A DNA stretch of 18,771 nt from Methanosarcina sp. UBA402 (GTDB lineage Archaea; Halobacteriota; Methanosarcinia; Methanosarcinales; Methanosarcinaceae). Where the stretch lies: NCBI GenBank assembly GCA_002509325.1, contig DADO01000086.1:1-18771 (forward strand). The letters run 5' to 3'. Position 1 is the stretch's first letter. Each line of letters begins with the position of its first letter. Positions 6,529-12,932 of the stretch are shown piece after piece. The position numbers were made by a program, and so were the translations under genes. The notes under the pieces are model-generated. The model was not told where the DNA came from. It did no database searches and worked only from the letters and a program-made list of their open reading frames with translations.

Positions 6529-7332
6529 TCAAAGTTGATTCTTTATAGCCTTTAACAGTGCTTCAAAGGTGAACTCGTCAGGAATTACTTTTACATCGAC
6601 CCCATATTTCATCAGAGTATTTCCTGTAGGGGTTCCTATAGCTCCTACCACAGCCCTGTTAAGAATCTCTTTCATAGTTTCCTCTGCTCCCAGCTCATTC
6701 ACATGCTTCATAAAGCCTTTAACCATCATCGAGCTTGTAAAAGCAAAAGCATCAATTTCCCCTGCGAGCGCGCGCTCGATCAGCTCTTTCTGGATTGCTC
6801 CTTCAGGAATGGTGAGCGTATACACATAGGTCTCATAAACGGTAGCCCCACAGTTTTCGAGCCCTTCTACTAAGACCTTGGTCCCATACGCGCTCCTGGC
6901 AAGGTCCATGATTTTTCCTTTTACCTCAGGGCAGAGAGCTTCTACAATTCCTTCTGAACTGTAATCTTCTGGCAGGAAAGAGTTATCAATTCCTATATTT
7001 ATGAGTTCTTTTTCAGTGTTAGGCCCTATTGCAATTATCCGGGTTTTTTTAAGAGCTGCGATAAAGTTTTCTTTTTCAGTTTCAGAGAGCTTGTCAAGAG
7101 TAAAAGTTATCCCGTTTGCACTGGTAAAAACCACATAGTCAGATTTTCCGGCAATAACTCTCTTTAAGAAAGGGTCAAAACCCTCATCCCTTACATCTTC
7201 AAGTTTTATCATAGGGGCATACAGAGGCTTAAAACCGTAGTCTCTGGCAAGAGCCTCTGACTTTTCCCTGTAGCTTTCCGGCCTCATAATTGCAAGAACC
7301 GGTGTTTTTGTATTCTCCTGTTCTCCTATCAT
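6529..7332 (-). CDS. hemD: uroporphyrinogen-III synthase
   Basis: A protein of about 267 residues of the HemD family. It cyclises hydroxymethylbilane to uroporphyrinogen III with inversion of ring D, in the cytoplasm. Family features are the N-terminal strand PVLAIMRPE, the YAPMIKLED segment, the conserved VVFTSANGI near 70, IIAIGPNTEKEL, the YSSEGIVEAL segment, FAFTSSMMVKGFM in the second lobe, and AVVGAIGTPTGNTLMKYG near the end. HemD sequences vary greatly, so recognition rests on these anchors and on the neighbouring cobA. The frame opens at an ATG at 7350, only 3 bases after the cobA stop. The ATG at 7332 has GAAGGGA 7 bases before it and is chosen. The gene is almost certainly co-transcribed with cobA and ahbC. 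A decayed copy of its 3' end follows it. Confidence 0.85.
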   Translation of the reverse strand: MIGEQENTKTPVLAIMRPESYREKSEALARDYGFKPLYAPMIKLEDVRDEGFDPFLKRVIAGKSDYVVFTSANGITFTLDKLSETEKENFIAALKKTRIIAIGPNTEKELINIGIDNSFLPEDYSSEGIVEALCPEVKGKIMDLARSAYGTKVLVEGLENCGATVYETYVYTLTIPEGAIQKELIERALAGEIDAFAFTSSMMVKGFMKHVNELGAEETMKEILNRAVVGAIGTPTGNTLMKYGVDVKVIPDEFTFEALLKAIKNQL

Positions 7333-7353
7333 ATCCTGATCCCTTCGCATCCG

Positions 7354-8121
7354 TTAAAATTCTGTCCCTGTGTGCTGTTCTCCAAGGACGTCATGAAGCT
7401 TGACAACATCTCCGATGACCGTAATGGCAGGAGCCTTCACTTTACGTTCCTTTGCAAGCTCTGCAATACTCGCAAGGGTCCCTACAGTTACCCTCTGGTC
7501 AGTCCTGGTGCCTCTCTCAATAATTGCAACCGGTGTGTCAGGATCTTTTCCGTGTTTCATTAGTTCTTCTACATTCCGGCTAAGCATTTTCACGCCCATA
7601 AGGATTACAATTGTTCCCCCAAACTTTGCCAGGGTTTCCCAGTCAAGCCAGCTCTCAGGTTTTGTGGGGTCCTCGTGCCCTGTTATGAAAGTAACCATAG
7701 AGGTATTTTCCCTGTGGGTTACCGGAATTCCGGCATAAGCAGGGACTGCAATTGCAGAAGTGATCCCTGGCACGACTTCAAACTCAATGCCTTCGGCAAC
7801 AAGTACTTCGGCTTCCTCTCCCCCTCTCCCAAAGACATAGGGATCGCCTCCTTTAAGCCTGACTACCCTCTTTCCTTCTTTTGCCTTCTGTACAAGCATT
7901 TTATTAATCTCAGCCTGGGTCATGGTGTGGTTGCCGGCACATTTCCCGACATCGATTTTTTCCGCATTTGCCGGCATTGAGTCCAGAATAGTTTTTCCAG
8001 GAAGCTGGTCATAGATAATTACTTCAGCACTGTCAATCAGACGGCGGGCTTTCAGGGTGAGAAGCTCAGGGTCTCCAGGCCCCGAACCTACAAGGTAAAC
8101 TTTTCCGTAATTTCCTGACAT
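7354..8121 (-). CDS. cobA: uroporphyrinogen-III C-methyltransferase
   Basis: A 255-residue SUMT. It methylates uroporphyrinogen III at C2 and C7 with SAM to give precorrin-2, which feeds cobalamin, F430, siroheme and the siroheme-dependent heme route. Signature motifs are VYLVGSGPGDPELLT at the N-terminus, DQLP, the SAM-binding RLKGGDPYVFGRGGEEAE, VVPGITSAIAVPAYAGIPVTHR, VTFITGHE and ILMGV. It lacks a fused HemD or CysG oxidase domain. The frame is open to an ATG at 8196, which would add a 25-residue Lys/Arg-rich tail with no family counterpart. The ATG at 8121 matches the family start and has AAGGAA about 10 bases upstream, so it is preferred. It is the first gene of the cobA-hemD-ahbC unit and is divergent from rnz. 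Confidence 0.9.
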   Translation of the reverse strand: MSGNYGKVYLVGSGPGDPELLTLKARRLIDSAEVIIYDQLPGKTILDSMPANAEKIDVGKCAGNHTMTQAEINKMLVQKAKEGKRVVRLKGGDPYVFGRGGEEAEVLVAEGIEFEVVPGITSAIAVPAYAGIPVTHRENTSMVTFITGHEDPTKPESWLDWETLAKFGGTIVILMGVKMLSRNVEELMKHGKDPDTPVAIIERGTRTDQRVTVGTLASIAELAKERKVKAPAITVIGDVVKLHDVLGEQHTGTEF

Positions 8122-8247
8122 ATTACGACGGTTCCTTTTTTCCTTTAATTCCTTATAGATAGTTTTTCTCTTCTGTATGTCTTTTCTTCTCTTCATATGC
8201 TTTCATATTTTAATAGATAAAATTTCTATCCTGGCTGGGAAGCCCAA

Positions 8248-8256
8248 TTTATACAA
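8248..8256 (-). promoter_or_regulatory. TATA box of the cobA-hemD-ahbC operon
   Basis: On the minus strand the sequence reads TGTATAAAT, a good archaeal TATA box. Transcription would start near 8226 and give a leader of about 105 bases to the ATG at 8121. Another AT-rich element lies at about 8205-8218. Confidence 0.5.
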
Positions 8257-8382
8257 TTTTTACTTTCAGAGAAGAAAAAGCATCTTCTAAAAGGAAAGAT
8301 TGATAGAAATGTAAATCTGTAGGGTTTAAAGGGCTTTTATAATAAATAGTATCGCATGTTAACATAGTTTTATCTACGTAAT

Positions 8383-8393
8383 TTGTATATACC
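8383..8393 (+). promoter_or_regulatory. TATA box candidate for rnz
   Basis: TTGTATATACC lies 98 bases before the rnz ATG. Transcription would start near 8415, so the leader would begin at the small imperfect hairpin 8413-8439. A GTGAG motif 6 bases before the ATG at 8491 serves as ribosome binding site. Confidence 0.4.
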
Positions 8394-8490
8394 GACCCCT
8401 ATACATCTCGACCTGCGGTTCTGTTCCTGAAACCTGCAGTTAAGATAACAGCAATCAATAAATAAGCCTTAAACAGTTAGTGAGTTCGAT

Positions 8491-9408
8491 ATGCTTCGCA
8501 TAATTTTTCTTGGCACTGGAGGCTCTTTGCCTACCCGCAACAGAAATCCATCCGCAATAATGGTCAACAGGAAAGGAGAGCTTCTCCTGTTCGACTGCGG
8601 AGAAGGTACCCAACAGCAGATGATGCGGGCAAAAACAGGAATGATGAGTCTGTCCTCAATTTTTATCACTCACTTCCATGCAGACCACTTCCTGGGTATC
8701 CCTGGCCTGATGCAAACTATGTCTTTTATGGGAAGGAAAGAACCTCTTCTGATTTACGGCCCTGAGGGGACCAGGGAATTTACTGAACTATTTAAAGCTC
8801 TTGGTTATTTCAACCTTAAATATGAGGTCCGAGGCATAGAGTTGAAACCCGGAGATCTTGTAGAAAGAGAAGAATATGTGATCCAGGCGTTAAAAACCGA
8901 ACACAACATCTCAAGCCTCGGATACGCCCTTATAGAAAACCTCCGCCCTGGGCGTTTCAACAGGGAAAAGGCAATCAAACTAGGAATTCCTCCAGGTCCT
9001 CTTTTCGCAAAATTACAAAAGGGAAATCCGGTAGATATCAATGGGAAGCTCGTAAAACCTGAAGATGTAATGGGAGCCTTAAGGCCCGGAAGGACTGTTA
9101 TATACAGCGGAGATACAAGGCCCTGTGAGTCCATTCTCGAAGCCAGCAGGGATGCAGATGTATTGATCCATGACGGCAGTTTTGCGGACGAGATGGCAGA
9201 TTGGGCGGAAGAGTCCAAACATTCGACAGCAGGAGAAGTTGCAGCCCTCGCAAAGGAAGCCAGGGTCAGGAAGCTGATCCTTACTCATATAAGCTCCCGG
9301 TATACTGATGATGCTGAGCCCATCCTGACCGATTCAAAAAAATTATTTGAAAACGTGATTATAGCCGAAGACCTGATGGAAATTGAAATTCCGTACAGGT
9401 CGGGATAA
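8491..9408 (+). CDS. rnz: ribonuclease Z (tRNA 3' processing endonuclease)
   Basis: A 305-residue short-form tRNase Z, a cytoplasmic zinc phosphodiesterase that cuts pre-tRNA after the discriminator base. The length is typical of the short form. Motifs are the N-terminal FLGTGGSLPTRNRNPSA, FDCGEGTQQQM, the zinc motif THFHADH (His61, His63, Asp65, His66), FLGIPGLMQTMSFMGR, a TEHN segment with a further His, YSGDTRPC with the bridging Asp, IHDGSF, and LILTHISSRY with the last His ligand. The exosite region (GPLFAKLQKG) is present. The ATG at 8491 agrees exactly with the family start. The gene is divergent from the tetrapyrrole operon and is followed by a T6 tract. Confidence 0.95.
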   Translation: MLRIIFLGTGGSLPTRNRNPSAIMVNRKGELLLFDCGEGTQQQMMRAKTGMMSLSSIFITHFHADHFLGIPGLMQTMSFMGRKEPLLIYGPEGTREFTELFKALGYFNLKYEVRGIELKPGDLVEREEYVIQALKTEHNISSLGYALIENLRPGRFNREKAIKLGIPPGPLFAKLQKGNPVDINGKLVKPEDVMGALRPGRTVIYSGDTRPCESILEASRDADVLIHDGSFADEMADWAEESKHSTAGEVAALAKEARVRKLILTHISSRYTDDAEPILTDSKKLFENVIIAEDLMEIEIPYRSG

Positions 9409-9418
9409 GGCTTTAAAC

Positions 9419-9424
9419 TTTTTT
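9419..9424 (+). terminator. T6 tract after rnz
   Basis: A run of six T begins 11 bases after the rnz stop codon. Oligo-T alone can end archaeal transcription. No stem precedes it. Confidence 0.3.
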
Positions 9425-9559
9425 ACTCAAGAAAATTTGTATTTAAATAAAGGTATCTGAGAGTGACTTAATTCTAAGAGAATAGTTTGGAATAGATACA
9501 AAAAAATTAGAATATAGAATATGAAGTGATTTTAAAAGGTTTGATTTTAAAAAGTTACT

Positions 9560-9592
9560 GCTTTTTCCTCAGCCTTTTAGCGGAAAAGAAGC
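9560..9592. terminator. imperfect hairpin between rnz and a convergent small gene
   Basis: GCTTTTTCC at 9560-9568 can pair with GGAAAAGAAGC at 9582-9592, with a small bulge. It lies about 30 bases after the stop of the minus-strand gene at 9624 and could serve either strand. Confidence 0.35.
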
Positions 9593-9623
9593 TAGGGTAG
9601 ATCTTTAATAAAACCAGAATAAC

Positions 9624-9884
9624 TCAGACAAGAGTCCAGTCCAGTTTTTTGTTTTCAGCGTCGTAAAGTGTAACCTGCATGGTTTTTTCTTCTACTTCAT
9701 AGACAGGCTTGATCCCTAAATAAAGAGTGTCTCCGCGATTAATACTGAGCTCACCATTGACTCTTCCGAAATATACCCTGCCTTTTGTGCCGTTTTCTTC
9801 TACGGTTACACCTTTCCACATCAGGTTCTGGATTACATTTATAACTCTGCACTCAAACCTGTCAACTTCGCGTATTTCGTTCAT
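9624..9884 (-). CDS. small conserved-looking protein of unknown function
   Basis: An 86-residue protein I do not recognise. It is rich in alternating beta-prone segments (FECRVINVIQNLMWKGVTV; KGRVYFGRVNGELSI; GDTLYLGIKPVYEVEE; MQVTLYDAENKKLDWTLV), which suggests a small beta-barrel or sandwich. There is no signal peptide, membrane segment or metal motif. The ATG at 9884 has AAGGGA 6 bases before it, which supports a real gene. It is convergent with rnz and lies downstream of the AAA ATPase gene in the same direction. The 185-base gap between them makes a shared transcript uncertain. Confidence 0.65.
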   Translation of the reverse strand: MNEIREVDRFECRVINVIQNLMWKGVTVEENGTKGRVYFGRVNGELSINRGDTLYLGIKPVYEVEEKTMQVTLYDAENKKLDWTLV

Positions 9885-10019
9885 AGAGATCCCTTTTTAT
9901 TTCTTTCTTCATATCTGATTTAACTTTATTTAAATAATTCCAGCTAGAGGATAACGATTTTCGTACATAAAATTATTTCTACTCTTTCAGGCAAAGGAAA
10001 AAATATGTAAAAGCATTAC

Positions 10020-10060
10020 ACTGAAACACACTGAAACACATTTGAAGCACACTAAAGCAT
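10020..10060. repeat. short 10-bp direct repeats
   Basis: ACTGAAACAC is present twice in succession from 10020, followed by degenerate forms (TTTGAAGCAC, ACTAAAGCAT). It lies just after the AAA ATPase stop codon on the minus strand. Confidence 0.5.
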
Positions 10061-10069
10061 ATTTCCTGC

Positions 10070-11188
10070 TTAAATATATAGTTCAGAAGGACCCTGAGGG
10101 ATATCTTTTCTTCCAAGTTTTACAAAAGCGTTTTCAAAGTCCTTACCAGTTACTATTTCCCTGTCTTCTATGATTGCCTGGTGAAGGGCGGTCTTTAACA
10201 CTTTTTCCACAAGATCTCTGCCCGAAAGCCCTTTAGCTTTCTTTGCAAGAGCCTGGAAATTGCAGCCCTCTACCTGCAAAGGGAAGGTTTTTACATTTGA
10301 TTCGAATATCCTGATGACTTCTTCTTCTCCGGGAAGGACGAACTCGATTTCTTCTTCAAACCTACTCCTTATGGCAGAGTCCAGGGAATAAATCCTGTTT
10401 GTGGAGCAGATAGTACATACCCCATCGCGTTCCACTATACCGTCCATTTCGGTCAGAAGAGCGTTTACAATTTCGCTTACGTCGCCTCTCAATTCCTGAT
10501 ATTTTCTGTCCAGGGCTATGGCATCAAGCTCGTCAATAAAGATTATACAGGGAGCCATCTCCTCTGCTCTATCATAGAGCTGGTGGATCTGGCGGGCTCC
10601 GTCTCCAACATATTCTCCTATAAGCTGTGTAGCCTTTACAGGGATGATCGGTACATCGGTTTTGTTTGCAAGAGCCTTTGCGAGCATGGTTTTTCCAGTG
10701 CCTGAAGGTCCGAAAAAGAGGATATTTCTTGGTGCCCATTTCCCGAAGCGCTCGGGTTCTTCAAGGAAACGTTCGATCAGTCTGCACTTTTGCTTTGCAA
10801 GTTCCTGCCCTATTACATCTTCGAATTTAACGCTACTCTTTATTTCTGTCGAGGAAGGAATACCATTTTCCTCTTCAGTTACAATAATTGAGGTTGAACT
10901 TCCTATCAGGGATTCTGCAGGTTCCACGTCTATTATGCGGTAAGCAAAATCCGGGAACATCCGCCGGTCAAAGAGATAATCCCCCTTACGGGCTACATAC
11001 CCATTCCACTGTTCTCGGGCGTAGAATTCAAAAACATCCCTATTTTCAATAACAGGATATTCATCCATCATACCACTTAATGGATAACCTTCAGGCTTCA
11101 GGATAAGAAGCTCAGAGGTAGATTTTCCAAACCCGGTATTGCTTTCATGAGTTTTTTTCGCGTTCACTCTTTGTGAGACTGGTCGCAC
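10070..11188 (-). CDS. AAA family ATPase (COG1223-like)
   Basis: A 372-residue protein with one AAA module, resembling the archaeal group COG1223 of predicted ATPases. Residues 1 to about 120 form an N-terminal domain of unknown role (YPLSGMMDEYPVIENRDVF; ARKGDYLFDRRMFPDFAYRI). The ATPase part has FEDVIGQELAK at 122-132, Walker A GPSGTGKT at 160-167, Walker B IIFIDELDAIA at 215-225, sensor-1 STNR at 262-265, and arginine-finger candidates Arg274 and Arg276 (IRSRFEEE). GLSGRDLVEKVLKTA is the sensor-2 helix region. It is probably a hexameric remodelling or unfolding ATPase, but it lacks the coiled coil of the proteasomal PAN ATPase and any protease domain. Its substrate is unknown. The start used is a GTG with no clear ribosome binding site. 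GGATATAG lies about 25 bases upstream, so a leaderless transcript or a later start (the GTG eight codons in) is possible. Confidence 0.8.
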   Translation of the reverse strand: MRPVSQRVNAKKTHESNTGFGKSTSELLILKPEGYPLSGMMDEYPVIENRDVFEFYAREQWNGYVARKGDYLFDRRMFPDFAYRIIDVEPAESLIGSSTSIIVTEEENGIPSSTEIKSSVKFEDVIGQELAKQKCRLIERFLEEPERFGKWAPRNILFFGPSGTGKTMLAKALANKTDVPIIPVKATQLIGEYVGDGARQIHQLYDRAEEMAPCIIFIDELDAIALDRKYQELRGDVSEIVNALLTEMDGIVERDGVCTICSTNRIYSLDSAIRSRFEEEIEFVLPGEEEVIRIFESNVKTFPLQVEGCNFQALAKKAKGLSGRDLVEKVLKTALHQAIIEDREIVTGKDFENAFVKLGRKDIPQGPSELYI

Positions 11189-11769
11189 TTTGCTATCAAC
11201 TCGATGATTTTCTATATCCTATAGTAATCCGAAGACCTAATAAAATTAACCCCATAAACCAGATAGAATATTCAACTGCGAAAGGCTTACCTTGTTCGTA
11301 TGGCTAAGATCCTGCTGGATACATTGTGAATGTAAAATATTTATATGAGTAGACAAATAGGTAGTTTATATTGGAAAAACACTTGAACCACAGTTTATGG
11401 AATCCCTGCTTATACAAAATAACAGGCATTTCAACTATACAAGTGTAAAAAATTCATATAGTTGGCCGTTAAAGCGCACATGAAGATCTGATCTAAAAGA
11501 AAAAAACTAATATATTAGATCATTAATATAAAAACTCGTAATTATTGAATTAAAATTATTTTCAAAACTAGTTTGAGAATCTATCAGTAACGTTGAGTAA
11601 ATTACCTGACTTATTCTTAAATTATTATAATAATTCAAATTATTAAATTAATATGATAATTCATGTTACTAAATTAGTACAATAATATCATATTGACTAT
11701 AGTAATATCAATTGATATATCCAGACCAAAGATTTAAAAAAAAAATTGCCTATTAAGGTAATTCCGAGT
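11189..11769. other. AT-rich divergent intergenic region
   Basis: No coding frame is supported. The stretch contains the upstream region of the AAA ATPase gene, a 12-bp palindrome CTAATATATTAG at 11507-11518, and a very AT-rich block at about 11600-11720. That block contains a degenerate 26-bp direct repeat (TAATTCAAATTATTAAATTA at 11631, TAATTCATGTTACTAAATTA at 11657). A TATA-like TTGATATATCC at about 11711-11721 could drive the small plus-strand gene that follows. Confidence 0.5.
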
Positions 11770-11967
11770 ATGATTTTTATGTTTACTATGGAAAATACAG
11801 AAGGTTTCGACCAGAAAACTCTTGATAAAATGAATGCTGAAGTCAAGAAAACTATGAGCAAGCACGATCCTAAATCGAAAAACTACAAGAAGGTATTCGA
11901 ACAGGTTGAAGACGAGGTCTTTGACAAATATTGTACCGAGGTATTTAGACCCTCTCTTAAACTTTGA
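11770..11967 (+). CDS. small charged protein of unknown function
   Basis: A 65-residue protein I do not recognise. After a hydrophobic start (MIFMFTM) it is highly charged and likely helical (TLDKMNAEVKKTMSKHDP; YKKVFEQVEDEVFDKYCTEV), with one cysteine. The frame is open to a TTG at 11746, but that codon follows a poly-A tract with no ribosome binding site. The ATG at 11770 has AAGGT about 10 bases before it and is chosen. ATGs at 11779 and 11788 are also possible, and the latter would remove the hydrophobic start. Codon use resembles the neighbouring genes, which favours a real gene, but the evidence is moderate. Confidence 0.6.
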   Translation: MIFMFTMENTEGFDQKTLDKMNAEVKKTMSKHDPKSKNYKKVFEQVEDEVFDKYCTEVFRPSLKL

Positions 11968-12096
11968 TAATTTACCGTAATAGGTTAATCATAGTAGATT
12001 TACCGTGGTGGATTTACCATAATGATATCATACATAGTGAAGTTGCCAAAGTGCTAACGTAGTAGATTTTCCGTTGGTAAATGCAATGCAGGTAAA

Positions 12097-12124
12097 TTTT
12101 ACTCTTTTTATTTTACTCTTTTTA
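12097..12124 (+). terminator. two exact 14-bp repeats with T5 tracts
   Basis: TTTTACTCTTTTTA is present twice in direct succession (12097-12110, 12111-12124). Each copy carries a T5 tract on the plus strand, about 130 bases after the stop of the small gene. It is likely an oligo-T termination region. Looser repeats of the type TAGTAGATTTACCG lie between 11968 and 12075. Confidence 0.5.
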
Positions 12125-12190
12125 TGCCATTTCACACAGATAAAAACAGAATCTATAGACTGTTGACTTTTTTAAATTAATTTGTACAAT

Positions 12191-12203
12191 AACTTTTTTA
12201 TAG
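12191..12203 (+). promoter_or_regulatory. TATA-like element close to the secreted-protein start
   Basis: AACTTTTTTATAG is centred about 27 bases before the ATG at 12225, so transcription would start at or very near the start codon. No Shine-Dalgarno is visible between them, which fits a leaderless transcript. A second AT-rich element at about 12169-12184 would instead give a leader of about 20 bases, still without a ribosome binding site. Confidence 0.4.
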
Positions 12204-12224
12204 ACCTGCTTCTTACTTTTAATT

Positions 12225-12758
12225 ATGTCTCCTCACAGCAAAACTAGAGTCTTGAGTTTTTTCCTTCTAATTATGCTTTTGTTTGTCCCGATAGCAGGTG
12301 CAGCCTCAAATGTAACCGGTATCGAGAAAGCCGACCCTTATGAAGCACCTGAAAATACTACTACTGAAAACGATATCTTTACAGAACTGAGCGAAAAAAC
12401 CGAGCTTTATAACCAGAATTTCGATAAAGTTCCCGGAATTCTCAAGAGGCTTGTAGCCAGCGAGGAAATTGCTGGGGAAGTTAAACTTGACAACGGCGAG
12501 ATGCTTTACGTGACTTTACTAATGAGAGGAGGAAAAGTAGGAGAGTTCTACAGATATGATACTCCTAACGATCCAAACTCAAAGTTCGGCCCTTCCATAA
12601 TAGTGGAAACCGATGAAAAAACTATAAGAAAAGTGTTTGATTCGGAAGAGCCCTTAAAGAAGACCGTTAAAGCCATGAATGAGGACTCTTTAAAAGTGGA
12701 AACAAAAGGATTTTTCCGAAGCACAGTGCTCTGGACTTTAAAAGAACTCTATAAATAA
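12225..12758 (+). CDS. secreted protein of unknown function
   Basis: A 177-residue exported protein. Residues 1-26 are a clear Sec signal peptide: basic start (SPHSKTR), hydrophobic core LSFFLLIMLLFVPIAG, and a likely cut near AGA-AS. A Thr/Asn/Glu-rich linker follows to about residue 50, with two NxT/NxS-type sites (NVT, NTT) that could be N-glycosylated. The remaining part, about 55-177, looks like one compact alpha/beta domain (EIAGEVKLDNGEMLYVTLLMRGGKVGEFY; PSIIVETDEKTIRKVF; LKKTVKAMNEDSLKVETKGF). That ending faintly resembles the SCP2 lipid-carrier fold, a guess only. It has no lipobox and no C-terminal anchor, so it is either free outside the membrane or held by an uncleaved signal. The ATG has no ribosome binding site. 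Confidence 0.8.
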   Translation: MSPHSKTRVLSFFLLIMLLFVPIAGAASNVTGIEKADPYEAPENTTTENDIFTELSEKTELYNQNFDKVPGILKRLVASEEIAGEVKLDNGEMLYVTLLMRGGKVGEFYRYDTPNDPNSKFGPSIIVETDEKTIRKVFDSEEPLKKTVKAMNEDSLKVETKGFFRSTVLWTLKELYK

Positions 12759-12817
12759 AAGTAGTTTAGTCCATAAACAGGACAAAAACTAATTAGAATT
12801 GAAATTAATTTGAAATA

Positions 12818-12853
12818 CCCTTTCCTCCTGGGAAAGGGGCCAATCTTGTTTTT
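12818..12853. terminator. perfect 8-bp hairpin between convergent genes
   Basis: CCCTTTCC (12818-12825) and GGAAAGGG (12831-12838) form an exact stem with a 5-base loop. On the plus strand a T5 run follows at 12849-12853, after the secreted-protein gene. On the minus strand the same stem lies about 85 bases after the glmU stop. It probably terminates both convergent units. Confidence 0.65.
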
Positions 12854-12889
12854 AAAATCACTTGTTTATTTTTCAGGTTCTCAGTATCT

Positions 12890-12932
12890 GGATCAACGCT
12901 TGACCAGCTTCAATGCAGGATCAATGCTTAAC
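12890..12932. repeat. 15-bp direct repeat at the glmU stop codon
   Basis: GGATCAACGCTTGAC (12890-12904) and GGATCAATGCTTAAC (12918-12932) differ at two of 15 positions. The second copy contains the glmU stop codon and last codons (minus strand GTTAAGCATTGA). The first is a downstream copy of it. Confidence 0.6.

Larger units (their letters stand above)
8122..8490. other. divergent promoter region of cobA and rnz
   Basis: This stretch holds the cobA TATA box at 8248-8256, the rnz TATA candidate at 8383-8393, and an imperfect hairpin in the rnz leader at about 8413-8439 (CTGCGGTT against AACCTGCAG, one bulge). I see no small gene in it apart from the possible 25-residue extension of cobA. Confidence 0.5.

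Noticed and set aside
8122..8196. 25-residue N-terminal extension of CobA from an ATG at 8196
   Set aside because: It is Lys/Arg-rich with no family counterpart, and the ATG at 8121 matches where SUMT proteins begin. It remains possible.
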